Of a stretch of DNA of 64,000 nt, positions 50,166 through 61,355 are shown in pieces. A program made the translations under genes and the position numbers. The notes below the pieces were generated by a model. That model worked only from the letters and a program-made list of their open reading frames with translations, had not been told where the DNA came from and did no database searches. Numbering within the stretch: position 1 is the stretch's first letter; each line of letters starts with the position of its first letter. Origin of the DNA: Cubamyces lactineus (taxonomy: Eukaryota > Basidiomycota > Agaricomycetes > Polyporales > Polyporaceae); the NCBI GenBank assembly GCA_022376465.1, contig JACDTU010000021.1, positions 186,001 to 250,000 on the forward strand, written 5' to 3'.

Positions 50166-51374
50166 ATGGTCGTCCTGGACGAGAAATCCGTCTCTATGCT
50201 TCCCCCGCCCCCACCATACGTCGAGGATGGCCCCCTCAGTCCCCCGCCGTTCCCCTCGCAGAGCCGTGCTCCGCCAACGTTGGTCACCTTGCCTCCGCAC
50301 CTTCTGTTGCGGATCGTCTACGACACCTTCTCGGGTGGCCCCGTCAAAAGCCAGCGAAAGGTCCTATACTGGCTGACGATGAGCTTGAGGCTCGTCAATC
50401 GGGCACTGTATATTGGTAAGCCTGCACCCATCAGCTTCGCAGACCCATCAGGGGACTGGTTCTCGTCGAGGACCCTTCTCCGGGCTATCGGCATATCTGC
50501 ACATATCGATCTTGTATTGGCCTTCTCCTGTACGTACGACGCAGTGAAAGAGGCAAATACAGACATGCTGCACCACCAAACGCCCCTGCAGATCTTACCG
50601 AAACAAGCCCTACATCTATATATGCTGGTATAACACCCGATCACTGCATGTTCTAACACTACACGCTGTTGCACAGCTTGTATGCACGTCCTCCGCTCGA
50701 CCTATCTCCCCGCGTACTCGGCGCTCGTCCGCCCACCATACACCTCAGACCCGTTCCCCCTCTCGCTCCCGGACAGCCCATACGTACCCGCATCCTCATC
50801 CTCGCCGCGCTCCGGCACGGCATCGCTCCTCCCGCTGCAGTCGGTGCAGCGCGAGACCCGCGTGCTCGACCTCTTCATCGCGCTCAAAGTCCGCGAAGAC
50901 GTCTGGGCAGACGAGTCCGAGCTCCACCTGGAGCGCGAGGAGAGCTTCAAGGACCTCTTCGATCTCATGCAGCCCCGCGCACGCCTCGAGGACCTCGTGC
51001 GCACCTATGGCGCGAGAGAAGGCGTCGTCTCTACCTCTTCGTCTCCGACTGCGTCGACGCCGCTGCTATCGTCCCCGTGTCCTAGTGGGAAGAAGGGCAC
51101 GAATGGCTACGGAGCGGAGTCGTCTTCGTCCTCGTCTCCGAGGTGGGCGAACGGGTCGAGTCGCGCGGCGAGCTCGAGGATCCCCTTCAGTGCGCTGTCC
51201 GTGTCGTTCTCACCGCGGGTCGTCGGGCTCGTGCTAACGACACGGGAGCGGAAGAAGACGATTGTACAGGTGCCCCGAACGCGGGAGGAGACGCTCGAGG
51301 TGTCTGCGAGGAAGCTCGTCGGGGAGCTTCGGGCATGGGTAGCGTCCAATCACGGTGGCTTTGGTGCCCGCTGA
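50166..51374 (+). CDS. unknown protein with an F-box-like N-terminal motif
   Basis: ATG 50166 (MVVLDEKSVSMLPPPPPYVE) with one intron, 50416-50676 (GTAAGC...CAG), joining ALYI to ACMHVLRSTYLPAYSALV; stop at 51372-51374. The protein has about 315 residues. LPPHLLLRIVYDTF near residue 45 resembles the start of an F-box, but the rest of the motif is not clear. The middle has LDLFIALKVREDVWADESEL, the C-terminus ERKKTIVQVPRTREETLEV and a Ser-rich linker between. I do not recognise a function. The intron is unusually long for this window, so a hidden small exon is possible. Confidence 0.65.
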
Positions 51375-51755
51375 ATATCGATGTGTCTAGCTCAAGGGAT
51401 ATCGGATAACTTACTGCATCTATGTACTTGTATGACGACAGTTTAGTAGTACGATAGTACTCCATGTATCATTAGGACGCTCTCTGTAGGTCACGCTGTT
51501 GTATTACAATGATATAGCCGAGATGGACGATTGAACGCCTCGAGGACGATGTAGGCGTATGCGGTCCTGGCGCCGTATCTCGTCCGCGGCCTGATGCTGC
51601 AGAGGCAACATCACGCACAACGGCTCTGGCAAACCAAACGTATCACGGATAGCATTGGCTCCTACAATACAAGATTCTTGCAGTACACACAGCGGTATGC
51701 CGGCGTATACTGCCATTTATCAGCTATCTTGGGTACTGGCATAGCTCACAACCTT
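51375..51755. other. convergent 3' region
   Basis: 381 bp between two gene ends. No gene is recognised; short frames are without support. Confidence 0.5.
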
Positions 51756-54405
51756 TTAAGACTTCACATATGCTATCGGTTTCCTCCCATCCAACCTAAC
51801 TGAACCATTTACGCTGCGCCTCTTGCGGACGACCAATACGACCACAGCGACGACGACGACGGCCAACGCCACGACAGAGAATTTGACTTCGTTGCGGGCC
51901 AGCTGCAGGAGCTCGTCCCACAACGCAGTCGGCTCCGGCGCTGGAACGTGGGTCGTGTCCTTCACTTCTGCGCCGAATTGCACCTCACCGCTGCATACTG
52001 AACGATCAGGCAGCTGTGTAGCGATGGAGAAATGCACACATGAGCATGAGCATGTTACGCACGAGCGAGCCACCATTTGACGCACCTCGCCATTCGAGAG
52101 GTACTTGGCGATGATATCGCTTACGCATGTTTCAGGGCGGAAATTGATCGTCTGTATATCCCGCGAGGGCAAAGATTTACGTGAACTTTCAAGAAAATGA
52201 CACCAGGGGAATGAAGAGCCCAAGCATACCCCGGTCAGCTTCTCCTGCACGACTTCGCGAATTCCTTGGATGCCAGGGGCCACGTTCGAGAGTGGCACGC
52301 GTCGCGCAAACGGGTACTCAGAATACTGGATCACTAGGGGCGCAATTGCAGGCGTCTTCGGTGCTTCGTCCCCCAGCTTCAACGTAAGGCGCTCTAATGC
52401 GCGGACGGGCCAGAGGTAGCACAGGTAATCGAGCGGTGGGAATATGCTGGAACCTGCGGCCCTGATCAATAATCCCGACCTAGCGCAGGAACTTTCGGCA
52501 GAGGGACTGACTGAATAGAGGCGCGAGATGGATGTCGTCCTCGAGCATCGCGGCGATTTCGCGCGTGCGCTCCGCCGCGGCCTCTGGATCGTAGTCCGTC
52601 ACCTTGTCTCCGCAATACAAGGGCATCAAGCCGAGCGTGCGATCGTCCAGCCCGAGCTCGCGCTCAAACTTCAAGTGTTGCATGCTGTAGAGAAAATCGG
52701 CCGGATTGAACGTGATGTTGCCGAACTCGACCGGTTTGAACGCGGACGTCATAGCGGTATTGTTGGAATCAACCTCATGAGAATTCCTGAGCAACAGAGT
52801 CAGCTACTGCAGTGGGTCGGAAGGACAGCCACATAGGGGTCGACCGTGGTCGCCACTTACTGCCAACCCATGAATATGCTTCGAGCGGTCTGTGCGATTG
52901 GAATGTCAATGAACAATTCGGCTGCCAACAGGATACATCTTATGTAGCGGGTGTGGACGCACGTCAAAGAGTGCCAAATTGACGAAAAACACGTGGCCAT
53001 CGTCGAGGATCAGGTCGGCCCAGTATGTCGAGCAGTCTTGGTCTTCTGCTCTTATGCAGAATTCGATGAAGCGATCGATAACATCATGAGCGTAAGTCAT
53101 ATCCTCGCGCCACACCTGGGGACAATATCTTAGACGAACTCGCAGGACTCGGAATCTACAGCGAGCGTTCAACCAACCTTGTATGAATCCTGGTGTAGGT
53201 AAGTATTCAAATCTTGTGGCGCTTGCAAGAGCACACGGCCTGCACGCTACGATAGAACGCGTCATGCCGGGCTCCGCGCCGCGAGGAAGGGGTTACATAC
53301 CTCAGGCAACACTACAGAACGAAAATATGCATGTCAGAAGAGGCTGCAATGGTAACTAATCAGGAGACATACTCCGTAGCAAGTATTGCCCGACATGAGC
53401 ACCGGATTCGATCCCCCAGAAATTGATCGCGCTGCCAGGACCGCCGAAGAAATCGGCCATGGCGGCCACATCGCGGACGGTCGCAGCGGTTCCCATGTAA
53501 CCGAGCGTCGTAGTATTCTGCCTCCTGACGCATTCCTCCACGACCCTGGACTGGAGGTCAAGCCAATTCTTTGCGTCTTCATGTGTCTGCTTTCGAATAA
53601 AGTCCATTTGATCATCCCATGCAGGCTCGACGCTTAGCTCCTCGCTCGCCCGCATGTAGAACGCATACTTCTCCTCCTCTGTGTCGAAGCACTCGATCGT
53701 ACCCGAGCTGAGTGGACATCGTTGAGATCAGATGTGAAATCCAGGTGAAGAACAGACTCACCCAGCGTCAAGGTCCGAACGCCCATTATTATCGCGTGTG
53801 TCCCACACGACAAGATCGTATTTGCCTTGTGTGCTCTCGTGCACCCTCGGAGCATCAGACAACATCCACATCTGTTCAGATGGCATTTTCGTGTCGGCAC
53901 TGGGACGATACCCTACCGAGACCAGTTGCAGGTTAGAAAGGCTACAGGTACGGCAGTGGGGCAACCATATGCTATATGGCGCTATACGTACCTGGGTTCA
54001 CGAATATCGTGCCTTCGCGCTCAACATCCGGGGCAGCGAGGTACCTTGCATAGGAAATTTTGTGACGTCCAAGTTCGGGATGCGCCCAATCGAGAGGTAC
54101 GTCGAACAAGCCACACTCGATATTCTCGCTGAACGAGAGTTCGGGCGTCAGACGTTCCAGCACACGGTTCCTCCCCAGGATACTCTTGCTACACGAAATC
54201 AGAATAGGCCTTGAGTGCAACAGCTCATCCGAAGAAATGGGGAGCTACACGGAGAGTTCATGAGCGCTCGCATACTGGTAACAACTGGGAAGCAGGGCAA
54301 TCCGGTGCCGGACGATAAGCGTACCTGCGCATCCGCCAGGCTTGCGGCAGACAACTTCGCGGTCATAATCCCAGGTAGTGCGTATAAGAAGAGGAAAATA
54401 TGCAT
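51756..54405 (-). CDS. membrane-anchored alpha/beta-hydrolase-fold protein, copy A; nucleophile Ser replaced
   Basis: Exon 1 is 54405-54325 (27 codons), a signal peptide starting MHIFLFLYALPGIMTAKL. Later exons match fungal TAP-type (peptidase S33-like) proteins: IECGLFDVPLDWAHPELG, ISYARYLAAPDVEREGTIFV, then GKYDLVVWDTRD, MGTAATVRDVAAMADFFGGP and INFWGIESGAHVGQYLL. In active members the last block reads GxSxG; here it is G-I-E-S-G (53415-53401), with Glu at the nucleophile position. The GGPGGSG loop reads GGYRPSAD and the GHxS His block of the TAP C-terminus is not found (the region reads TINFRPETC). The protein ends in a hydrophobic helix (FSVVALAVVVVAVVVLVV) and a basic RKRR tail, TAA 51758-51756. 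About 570 residues. Probably a pseudoenzyme or an altered enzyme on the membrane. Confidence 0.8.
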
Positions 54406-55245
54406 CCTGCGTGGTGGGATACGCTGAGTATATACTTCAGAACCAATGTGAAGATGGGGGGAAGGAGGGACGCACTTACCGAAGGCGCCTGTCAATGGAA
54501 GAGTAGACATACTACGACCCGGACATCTATGTGGTCGCCGGCTGCGGTACGAGTACTTCTGCTGTCTATGTAGCGCTGATGCTTTCCTATCAGCACTGCC
54601 CATGTAGGGCCCTCGTGATCCTGACGCTGCGAGTTCCGAGCAGTGGGGCGCTCAGCGTTGCGATCTATCTACCTCTCCAATCTCTCATACATCCGAATTT
54701 CTGATAGCGTACCAGCGTTCTCGTATATAACATCATTTGATAGAAACGCGCTGGCACCAGATTGAGTGCCAGCAGATACTATGAAGAGCTCATTCGGCGA
54801 TGTTCTCCAGTGAACCTATGTTCAAGCTCAGGCTCTAGCATGTACATTGTATACAGGATTTATGGTCGACTTAGCTGGTCGGCACATTTGCAACGGCACG
54901 GTGTTTGTTAAATTGTTGCTGTGGCCAGCTGTGACGAGAAGAGGAGTCTGAAGTCCTGAAAGAATCGTATATATGTGACGTGATGGCGGTAAGTGAGAGA
55001 GCAGTGCACGTCAGTAACCCAAGCGCCCATACGTCCAGTGGGTGAACGCAAAAAGCCTTCGTACCTCCAAGTCCGACGAACCTCAGACTACGTCTGTTGT
55101 AGGATCACGCTGACACTATGCATGACAGTTGTCATCAATCGCACCTGACATGAGGAATCATTTGTGGCACCTGCAGCGAGCAGACTTTCGAGTGGCTCAC
55201 AGTCGCGCGGAGGCATTGTCATTGCTACATTTACGATACTCATCA
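54406..55245. other. spacer between the two hydrolase-fold genes
   Basis: 840 bp with the 3' end of copy B and the promoter of copy A. An alternative upstream ATG (54513) with a GTAAGT donor exists but does not give a better signal peptide. No other gene is seen. Confidence 0.4.
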
Positions 55246-57936
55246 TCAAGCTTTGACATCGACAAGTGAGCCGTTTACTGCCATCTCCCGGGCTTGGGCC
55301 TCTCCCTCGCCCGGTTGCACCGTGCTTCGGGATAATCGCTTCTTCAAGACGGCTGTAACAACGGCGACAGCGACAGCTGGCAACACCAGTGCGGCTGCGG
55401 CCACAGAGCGAGCATGGAAGTTATCGCAGGGCAACTGTATGGTCACGCGCTGCAATGCAGCGGGCACCGAAAGCCCCATCACAGTGAACTTCTCCGGCGA
55501 GGCTACACCGTCGAGTTGCGGATCCCCAAAGCATCCCCAGCGATCAGGCAACTACGTGTGGAGCGGTGCAAGTGGGTAGAGCGAAAAACAATCGTCAGCG
55601 ATGAAAGGGAATGACCAATCCTTAAGGCGTACTTTGCCGTGTACGAGGTACTCGAGGAATATATCGCCCATGCACGAGTCTGAATCAATGGCGTATACCT
55701 ACGCGCAATCTCGATAAGTATGCATTCGTGAGAGCAAAGAGCGATGTAACTGCAACATACTCCAAATCCCATCTGAATGACACCACGAGCACCTCTTACT
55801 CCAGGGGCAACCTTGGAAAGGGGATGGTGTCGCGCGAGAGGGTCACTCGAGTATTGGACGACCAGGGGCGCGACGGCGGGTACCTTCGGTATCGGGTTAT
55901 CAACGTCCAGCGTGAGGCGTTCTACTGCACGGAAGGGCCAGAGGTGGCACAGGTAGTCCAGCGTCGGGAACATGCTCAGGCCTACGAATCATGATTCAGC
56001 AAACCACGTCGCACAGCCGGGTTACAGCACGCATAGCCAGAAAGCGGAACTGACTAAGAAGGGGCGCGAGGTGAACATCGTCCTGGAGCATCGCAGCGAT
56101 CTCGCGCGTGCGTTCCGCCGCGGCCTCTGGGTCGTAGTCGCTCGCCTTGTCTCCGCAGTATATGGGCATCATGCTGAGGGTTAAGTCCTCTATGTGTGGG
56201 ACGTGCTGCATCTCATAGAGCAAATCAGCAGCGCTGAACGTCCAGTTGCCCAACTCGAACGGCTTGAATGCAGATCTGAGGACGGTGTTCTCGCGATCGA
56301 GCTCCCTGGAGTTCCTGAGAGGTCATGTTAGCTCCCTATTAGCTCTAAGCACGAGACATGGCAACCCAATCGACTGCTCACTGCAAGCCCATATATTTTC
56401 TCCGAGCGACCTGTAGAAAATTATGAGTATGTGTGCGTGCCAAGCGACGTCACATAACGACAAACTACGCACGCCGAATAGAGTCAACAAGGTGATAGCC
56501 ACGTTATCCTCGTCCAGGTTCCGCTCATTCCGGCTGTACCATAATGTGGAGCATCTCTGATTCTCCGTTTTCGCGCAGGAGTCAATGTAACTGCTAATCG
56601 TGTTCTGGGAATGGATAACATCTTCTCGCCAAGTCTAGTGTCGGAATGACGCCGAAAATCAGTTATCATGCGTCGAGAGGTCATTACTCCTACACAGACC
56701 TCGTAAGAGTCCTGATATAAATAGGCCTCAAGATCTTGCGGGGCCTGTAGGACAACACGACCGGCACGCTATCATGAAATACATTCAGCCCAGTCGTCGG
56801 TACACAGCTGTGAGCCGCGTCTGTGCCTACCTCAGGAAACACTAGGAGAATAATACATGTCAGAGACATGCAATCGCAAAGGTGAAAGGTGAATCGACTT
56901 ACTCTGGAGCAAATACTGCCCAATACGGGCACCTGACTCGGTTCCCCTGAAGTTCACAGCACTGCCAGGACCGTCGAAGAAGTCGGCCATAGCGACGAGG
57001 TCACGCACGGTGGCCGCAGTCCCCATATATCTCAGCAAAGTAGTATTTTGCTTCAGAATGCATTCCTCGATCTTCGCGGCTTGGAGTTGAAGCCAGTGCG
57101 TTGCGTCGCTGTATCTCAGCTCCCGTACCAGCTCCATCTGATTATACAGCGCGATCTCGAGGTTGAGCAGAAGCTTGTAGAACCCGTAGAACCGCTCCTT
57201 GTCCCATCGCGTGTCGAAACATTTGGCGAGGCTTGGACTGGGTCAATAGCGCGTGCTATGAGCTACCAAAGCGTCACGGGCTGCTACGTGTGCACTCACG
57301 CCGTGAGGTCGGGATGCCCAGAGTAGCCACGAGGATTCCACACGACGACGTCGAATTTCCCGTGTGTCAAGTTGTGCAAGTTCAGAGCTCCGTACAACAT
57401 CCACGACTGCTGGCGGGTCACTGCCTCTCCTGGCATATTGATAAACCCCAGAGAGTATATGCCTATGGGCCGCCTGTTAGAACATACCCAAGAAACGTCA
57501 CAATGGAGAAATCCAGACAGCATACCTGGGTCAACGAAGATGGTCCCCTCGCGCTCGACGTCCGGGTCGGCAGGATACCTAGCGTAATGGACTTGCGTTT
57601 GACCAATTTCGGGGTCCGCCCAATCCAGGGGGACGTCGAACAAGCCACACTCGATACGTCCGCTGAAGGAAACGTTGGGCGGCAGGATATCGAGCAGGCC
57701 ATTCTGGCCCAAGATACCACTGGCACATGGGATGAGACGGTGCGGCCGAAGGTCTCCTCCTGTGTTGTGCGAAATCGGGTCCTGTACGCGGGGCGGACGA
57801 ATGTGTAGAGATGAGATAATGCGAGGTCAAGAGGCTGAGAGAACAAGCGTACCTGCACTTCTGGATCTGGGGGCGTCCATGTTGCGGCGGCTGCAAGCCC
57901 GGACAACATGGCCAGGCTGTTCAGGACGCCCAGCAT
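55246..57936 (-). CDS. membrane-anchored alpha/beta-hydrolase-fold protein, copy B; nucleophile Ser replaced
   Basis: Exon 1, 57936-57853, encodes 28 residues with a signal peptide (MLGVLNSLAMLSGLAAAATW). Exon 2 has DPISHNTGGDLRPHRLIPCA and IECGLFDVPLDWADPEIG; exon 3 has GKFDVVVWNPRGYSG. Then MGTAATVRDLVAMADFFDGP and VNFRGTESGARIGQYLL: the nucleophile elbow is G-T-E-S-G (56945-56931), again Glu for Ser. FRVVLQAPQD-type sequence and TWREDVIHSQNTISSYIDSC match copy A. The TAP-like C-terminus has no GHxS His; it reads SDSCMGDIFLEYLVHGK then LPDRWGCFGDPQ. A C-terminal helix (VAAAALVLPAVAVAVVTAVL) is followed by KKR, TGA 55248-55246. It has the same layout and orientation as copy A, hence a tandem duplicate, but the two are well diverged. 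Confidence 0.8.
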
Positions 57937-58737
57937 GTTGAAAGGGCAAGGAATCGGTCGGGTGTGCGTACGTCGGGACAAGGGGGGGAGGGAAATCAAC
58001 CCTGTCAGACTCCGAACCTCGAAGAAGATATACTTCGCCGTGAGATGCAGAGACATTAACATCAAGCTGGCGTCGGCATGTGTACCAAGGCCATCAGTAA
58101 TCTGTCAGTCCGCAGGAACTCAACGACTGCCTCAACACACGCGGAGGTTCGCGCAGTATCAGCGCTCAGCATCGACGCAGTACCGACCGTGACGGCGGTG
58201 TTCCCACCACAACACTGCTAATCAAGAAAGTCGAGGTCAAGTCATTGTCGTCAAAGGGCTCTGGATCATACTGGTAGTACCTCAGGCTGCTACAGCAGCC
58301 CTTATCTTGATCAGTCAGCAGAGCAATCGTCGTAGCTACTTGCGAGAATATAAGAGTCCAATATATACATCGTGATAGCTTAAAACAATGAGATTAGAAG
58401 AGAAGCACTAAGTGGGAAGATAGGAACGTCCACCTTTAGGCTCGAGAAGCTCGAAGTCAGGCATTGCCACCTGCACCCTCCGATATGATTACGAATAAGA
58501 GACGTGCGTCATAACCTGCAACAAGGTAAACCGTACGAGTATATCACCGGTTCGTGTATCTTAAAGCTTCTGCGGCGGAAGATGGATACCATGTGTAACT
58601 GCTGACGGAGAAAGTGAATAACATATTCATCGCAGCGGACGGAAAGCAACAGAACTAAGTTAAGATGAGACAACGGGTCAAGACGCTAACGGAAGCAGGG
58701 GGCATTAACCAAGAGATACATTGCTGATGATGATACA
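57937..58737. other. intergenic, no gene recognised
   Basis: 801 bp between the start of copy B and the stop of the Zn2Cys6 gene. Promoter of copy B is expected in its first part. No open frame with support. Confidence 0.45.
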
Positions 58738-59802
58738 CTAATAGCGGTACGGCGCCTTACAGGTCGAGGAAGCAGAGACAATAGACGGAGGTGACTGTAT
58801 CATAGGAGCCGCGCCCTCAGGCTGGGGCTGCTGGGGCTGGAGGCCAGGCGGGGGCGGGGCAGCAGGGCTGAACATCATATCGTGCACGCTGTGCAGCATC
58901 GGCGTGCGGTTCATCGCGTTCGGATCCGGACCCATCTCCGGGATGGCAGGCTGCCAAGCTGCGGATGACGAAACCAAACTCAATACTGGGCTCCATGACT
59001 GGCAAGGGCGCAGGCGGTACGTACTGTGCGTATATTGCTGAGGCGGCTGCTGAGGCGGCTGTTGATGCTGCTGCTCCGGAGGCGGCATCGCAGGATAGTG
59101 GGGGCTGCGCTCGAAGGACGTGCCCATGGGAGGAGGGTTGTGGGGCGCCTGCGGCGGCTCGCTTGAGGAGGGTGCTGAGAGAGTCGGCGTAGCTGGGCTG
59201 GAAGGCGACGTATGCAGGTGGTCGACGAGGATGAGGACTTGCGGATCTGCCTCCGTCGCACGAGGACCAGAACCCGAGTGACCCTTGATCATTCCTTGGG
59301 CAGCAAGGAAGGCCTTGATCTTCTCGCGCAGTGCAGTGACGCTGTTGTTCTCCTGCACGAAGCCGGATGAGCACGCCCCTATCTCCCTCGACTCGATCTC
59401 AACGCGATAGCGACTCACCCTCATCCAATCTGGCCGCTTCGCACCAAACCCAAGACACTGCAACCGGAGACGGACGCAGGTCTGGCATGCACCGTCTGCG
59501 TTCGGCTGCTCATCGCATTTCTGGAGACAAAGTCGTCAAAGGCGAGGCGGGTGGCGTGTCGTCATCAAAGAACGGTTTCGAGAGCGAAAAGACACGAATG
59601 AGAGACGATTCGTACACGCAATAGACGGCGAAGACGAGCGCCTGGCGCATCTACTAACCTTTCGACGGATCCTGCAGGTGTAGCAGCCCGACTTGGCACG
59701 AACGGCGCCTTTTGGCTTGGGCGCTCCGGCCTTCTTTTGGGATCGGGCCTGCTGCGAGGTGGAAGAGACTTGCTTGCGGGGGCTCGAAGGAGCGTCGGAC
59801 AT
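58738..59802 (-). CDS. Zn(II)2Cys6 transcription factor
   Basis: Exon 1 starts at 59802 (MSDAPSSPRKQVSST) and reads through a basic run into SGCYTCRIRRK; after an intron KCDEQPNADGACQTCVRLRL and QC complete the six-Cys cluster (C-x2-C-x6-C-x9-C-x2-C-x6-C). The next intron (GTGAGT...CGTGCAG, 66 nt) joins WMR to ENNSVTALREKIKAFLAAQG, a short helical segment. A Pro/Gln-rich stretch (PPEQQHQQPPQQPPQQ) and WQPAIPEMGPDPNAMNRTPM follow, ending in APYRY and TAG at 58740-58738. About 290 residues, with no fungal-specific middle homology domain visible, so it is shorter than typical gene-cluster regulators. Binds DNA in the nucleus (family knowledge); targets unknown. Confidence 0.87.
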
Positions 59803-61355
59803 GGGCGTAGGCTGGGGGGTGCAGCAGGGATATTTATTGGGTGCAGGGAGAGCGAGAGGGAGGCCGAGCGAGACAAGGAGGACGGGGAGAGATGGGCGTT
59901 TATTAGGAGAAGGTAGAGGGGGCGTGACTACTTACTTATATGTACTGGGCCAACAACCGTGAGAGTTTTCCCTCTTGTTGATTTCTCTATATTTTTCCTT
60001 ACCCCCACTTATCCGCACTGCCCCCGGACACCCCCGAGCCTACCCGTAAGCGTCTCCTTTCGTGGCTCCTTATACACCGCCTTACCCGCCATAACGTAAC
60101 TGATGATCTTTATATATCATCGATACATATCTCTTCTATTATATATCCTTCGTCAGCCGTACTGACGCGCCTCCCCCCGGCCTCCCCGCCGTTGCCTCTC
60201 GTGCGCATTTCCTCGGCTCCAGAGCGTCTCAACACTCACTGCGGCTCATTCAGCTGCCACACAGGACTGCGCTGCGGCGCCTCCCAAGGACCGTATTTAT
60301 CACGATGTGTTCCAATTCTGCGGTGCGCCCGGATGCGAACGACGAGTCGAGAGCGCCCACTCGGAGCGCTCAACTCTCCGGAGAATGGAAGAGCGCCCGC
60401 ATGCTCACAGCCGCTGATTAGATCTGGATTCTGAGATCTCAGGTCGCCGTCAACAGGTTATGCAAGATGTCCTCCAGTGCCTTGCTCAAGCTCTTTCGCA
60501 CTGATTCCTGCTGGTGAGGGACGAATTTCAGGCTAGCAGACGCTCGCAAGCATCTCCTCGATCAAAGTTTGCCCAGTTCGCCCCGAGACGCCAGTACAGC
60601 ACGCGCTATATTAGCGCTGTCAGCGAACAAGCGCACGTCGAACGTTGTCCGTGTGGCGTACCTTCTCGCCATCGTTGGATGGTCCGTCAGGAATCGGGCT
60701 GGTGCTAGCGCGTTTCGGGCGACACAAATAACAGCTCTAACAGCGCCGTACGCACCCGCACCCGGCCAAGACCAACTTCAAGGCCTCTCTACATTCTCAG
60801 GAACAGGACCCTCGTCCTGGCACGTCGACAGTCGCGTCAAGTCCGAGTCGAGGCATCATACGAACGCTTGCGGGGCATGTATGTAGCGGGGCAAATATTG
60901 GTAGCCAGTCCGTATGGTATCCACAGCAGAGCTATTAGATTACTAGCCTATGATACACTATCGCAACGAACGTAGTCGACCCGGGAGCCCAAGTACCGTA
61001 CGGCGATATATAATTATCGTACAACCCAGCCCGTTCTGAATCTCTCTGCGTTTCATCCCCAGGTAACCCCCACCACCCCCACACGCGCCACGAAACCATA
61101 CCGCATCGGGGAACAGTGTCCGTATGATATACGTACGACGACACCAGGTAGACCACGCACCAGCCTCACTCCCCACTCCCTGCGGACAGACATTGCGCGC
61201 TCGATCGAAAGTCGAAAGACAACGGCGATCTTCGGTTTTCACGCCGTGCAAGGCCCGATGCGATGCGACCCACACAACCCACACACTCCCGCCCAGAGCC
61301 CACATCCCCCTGAGCACCCGCCCACGATAGGAATGGGGAGCTAACGCTGCGAGGA
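59803..61355. other. 1.55-kb intergenic region, upstream of the Zn2Cys6 gene
   Basis: Long upstream region of a regulator gene. CT-rich and AT-rich tracts near 59980-60150 (including TATATATCATCGATACATATC-like sequence around 60108) fit a promoter. Short frames elsewhere have no support. No RNA gene is recognised. Confidence 0.4.
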
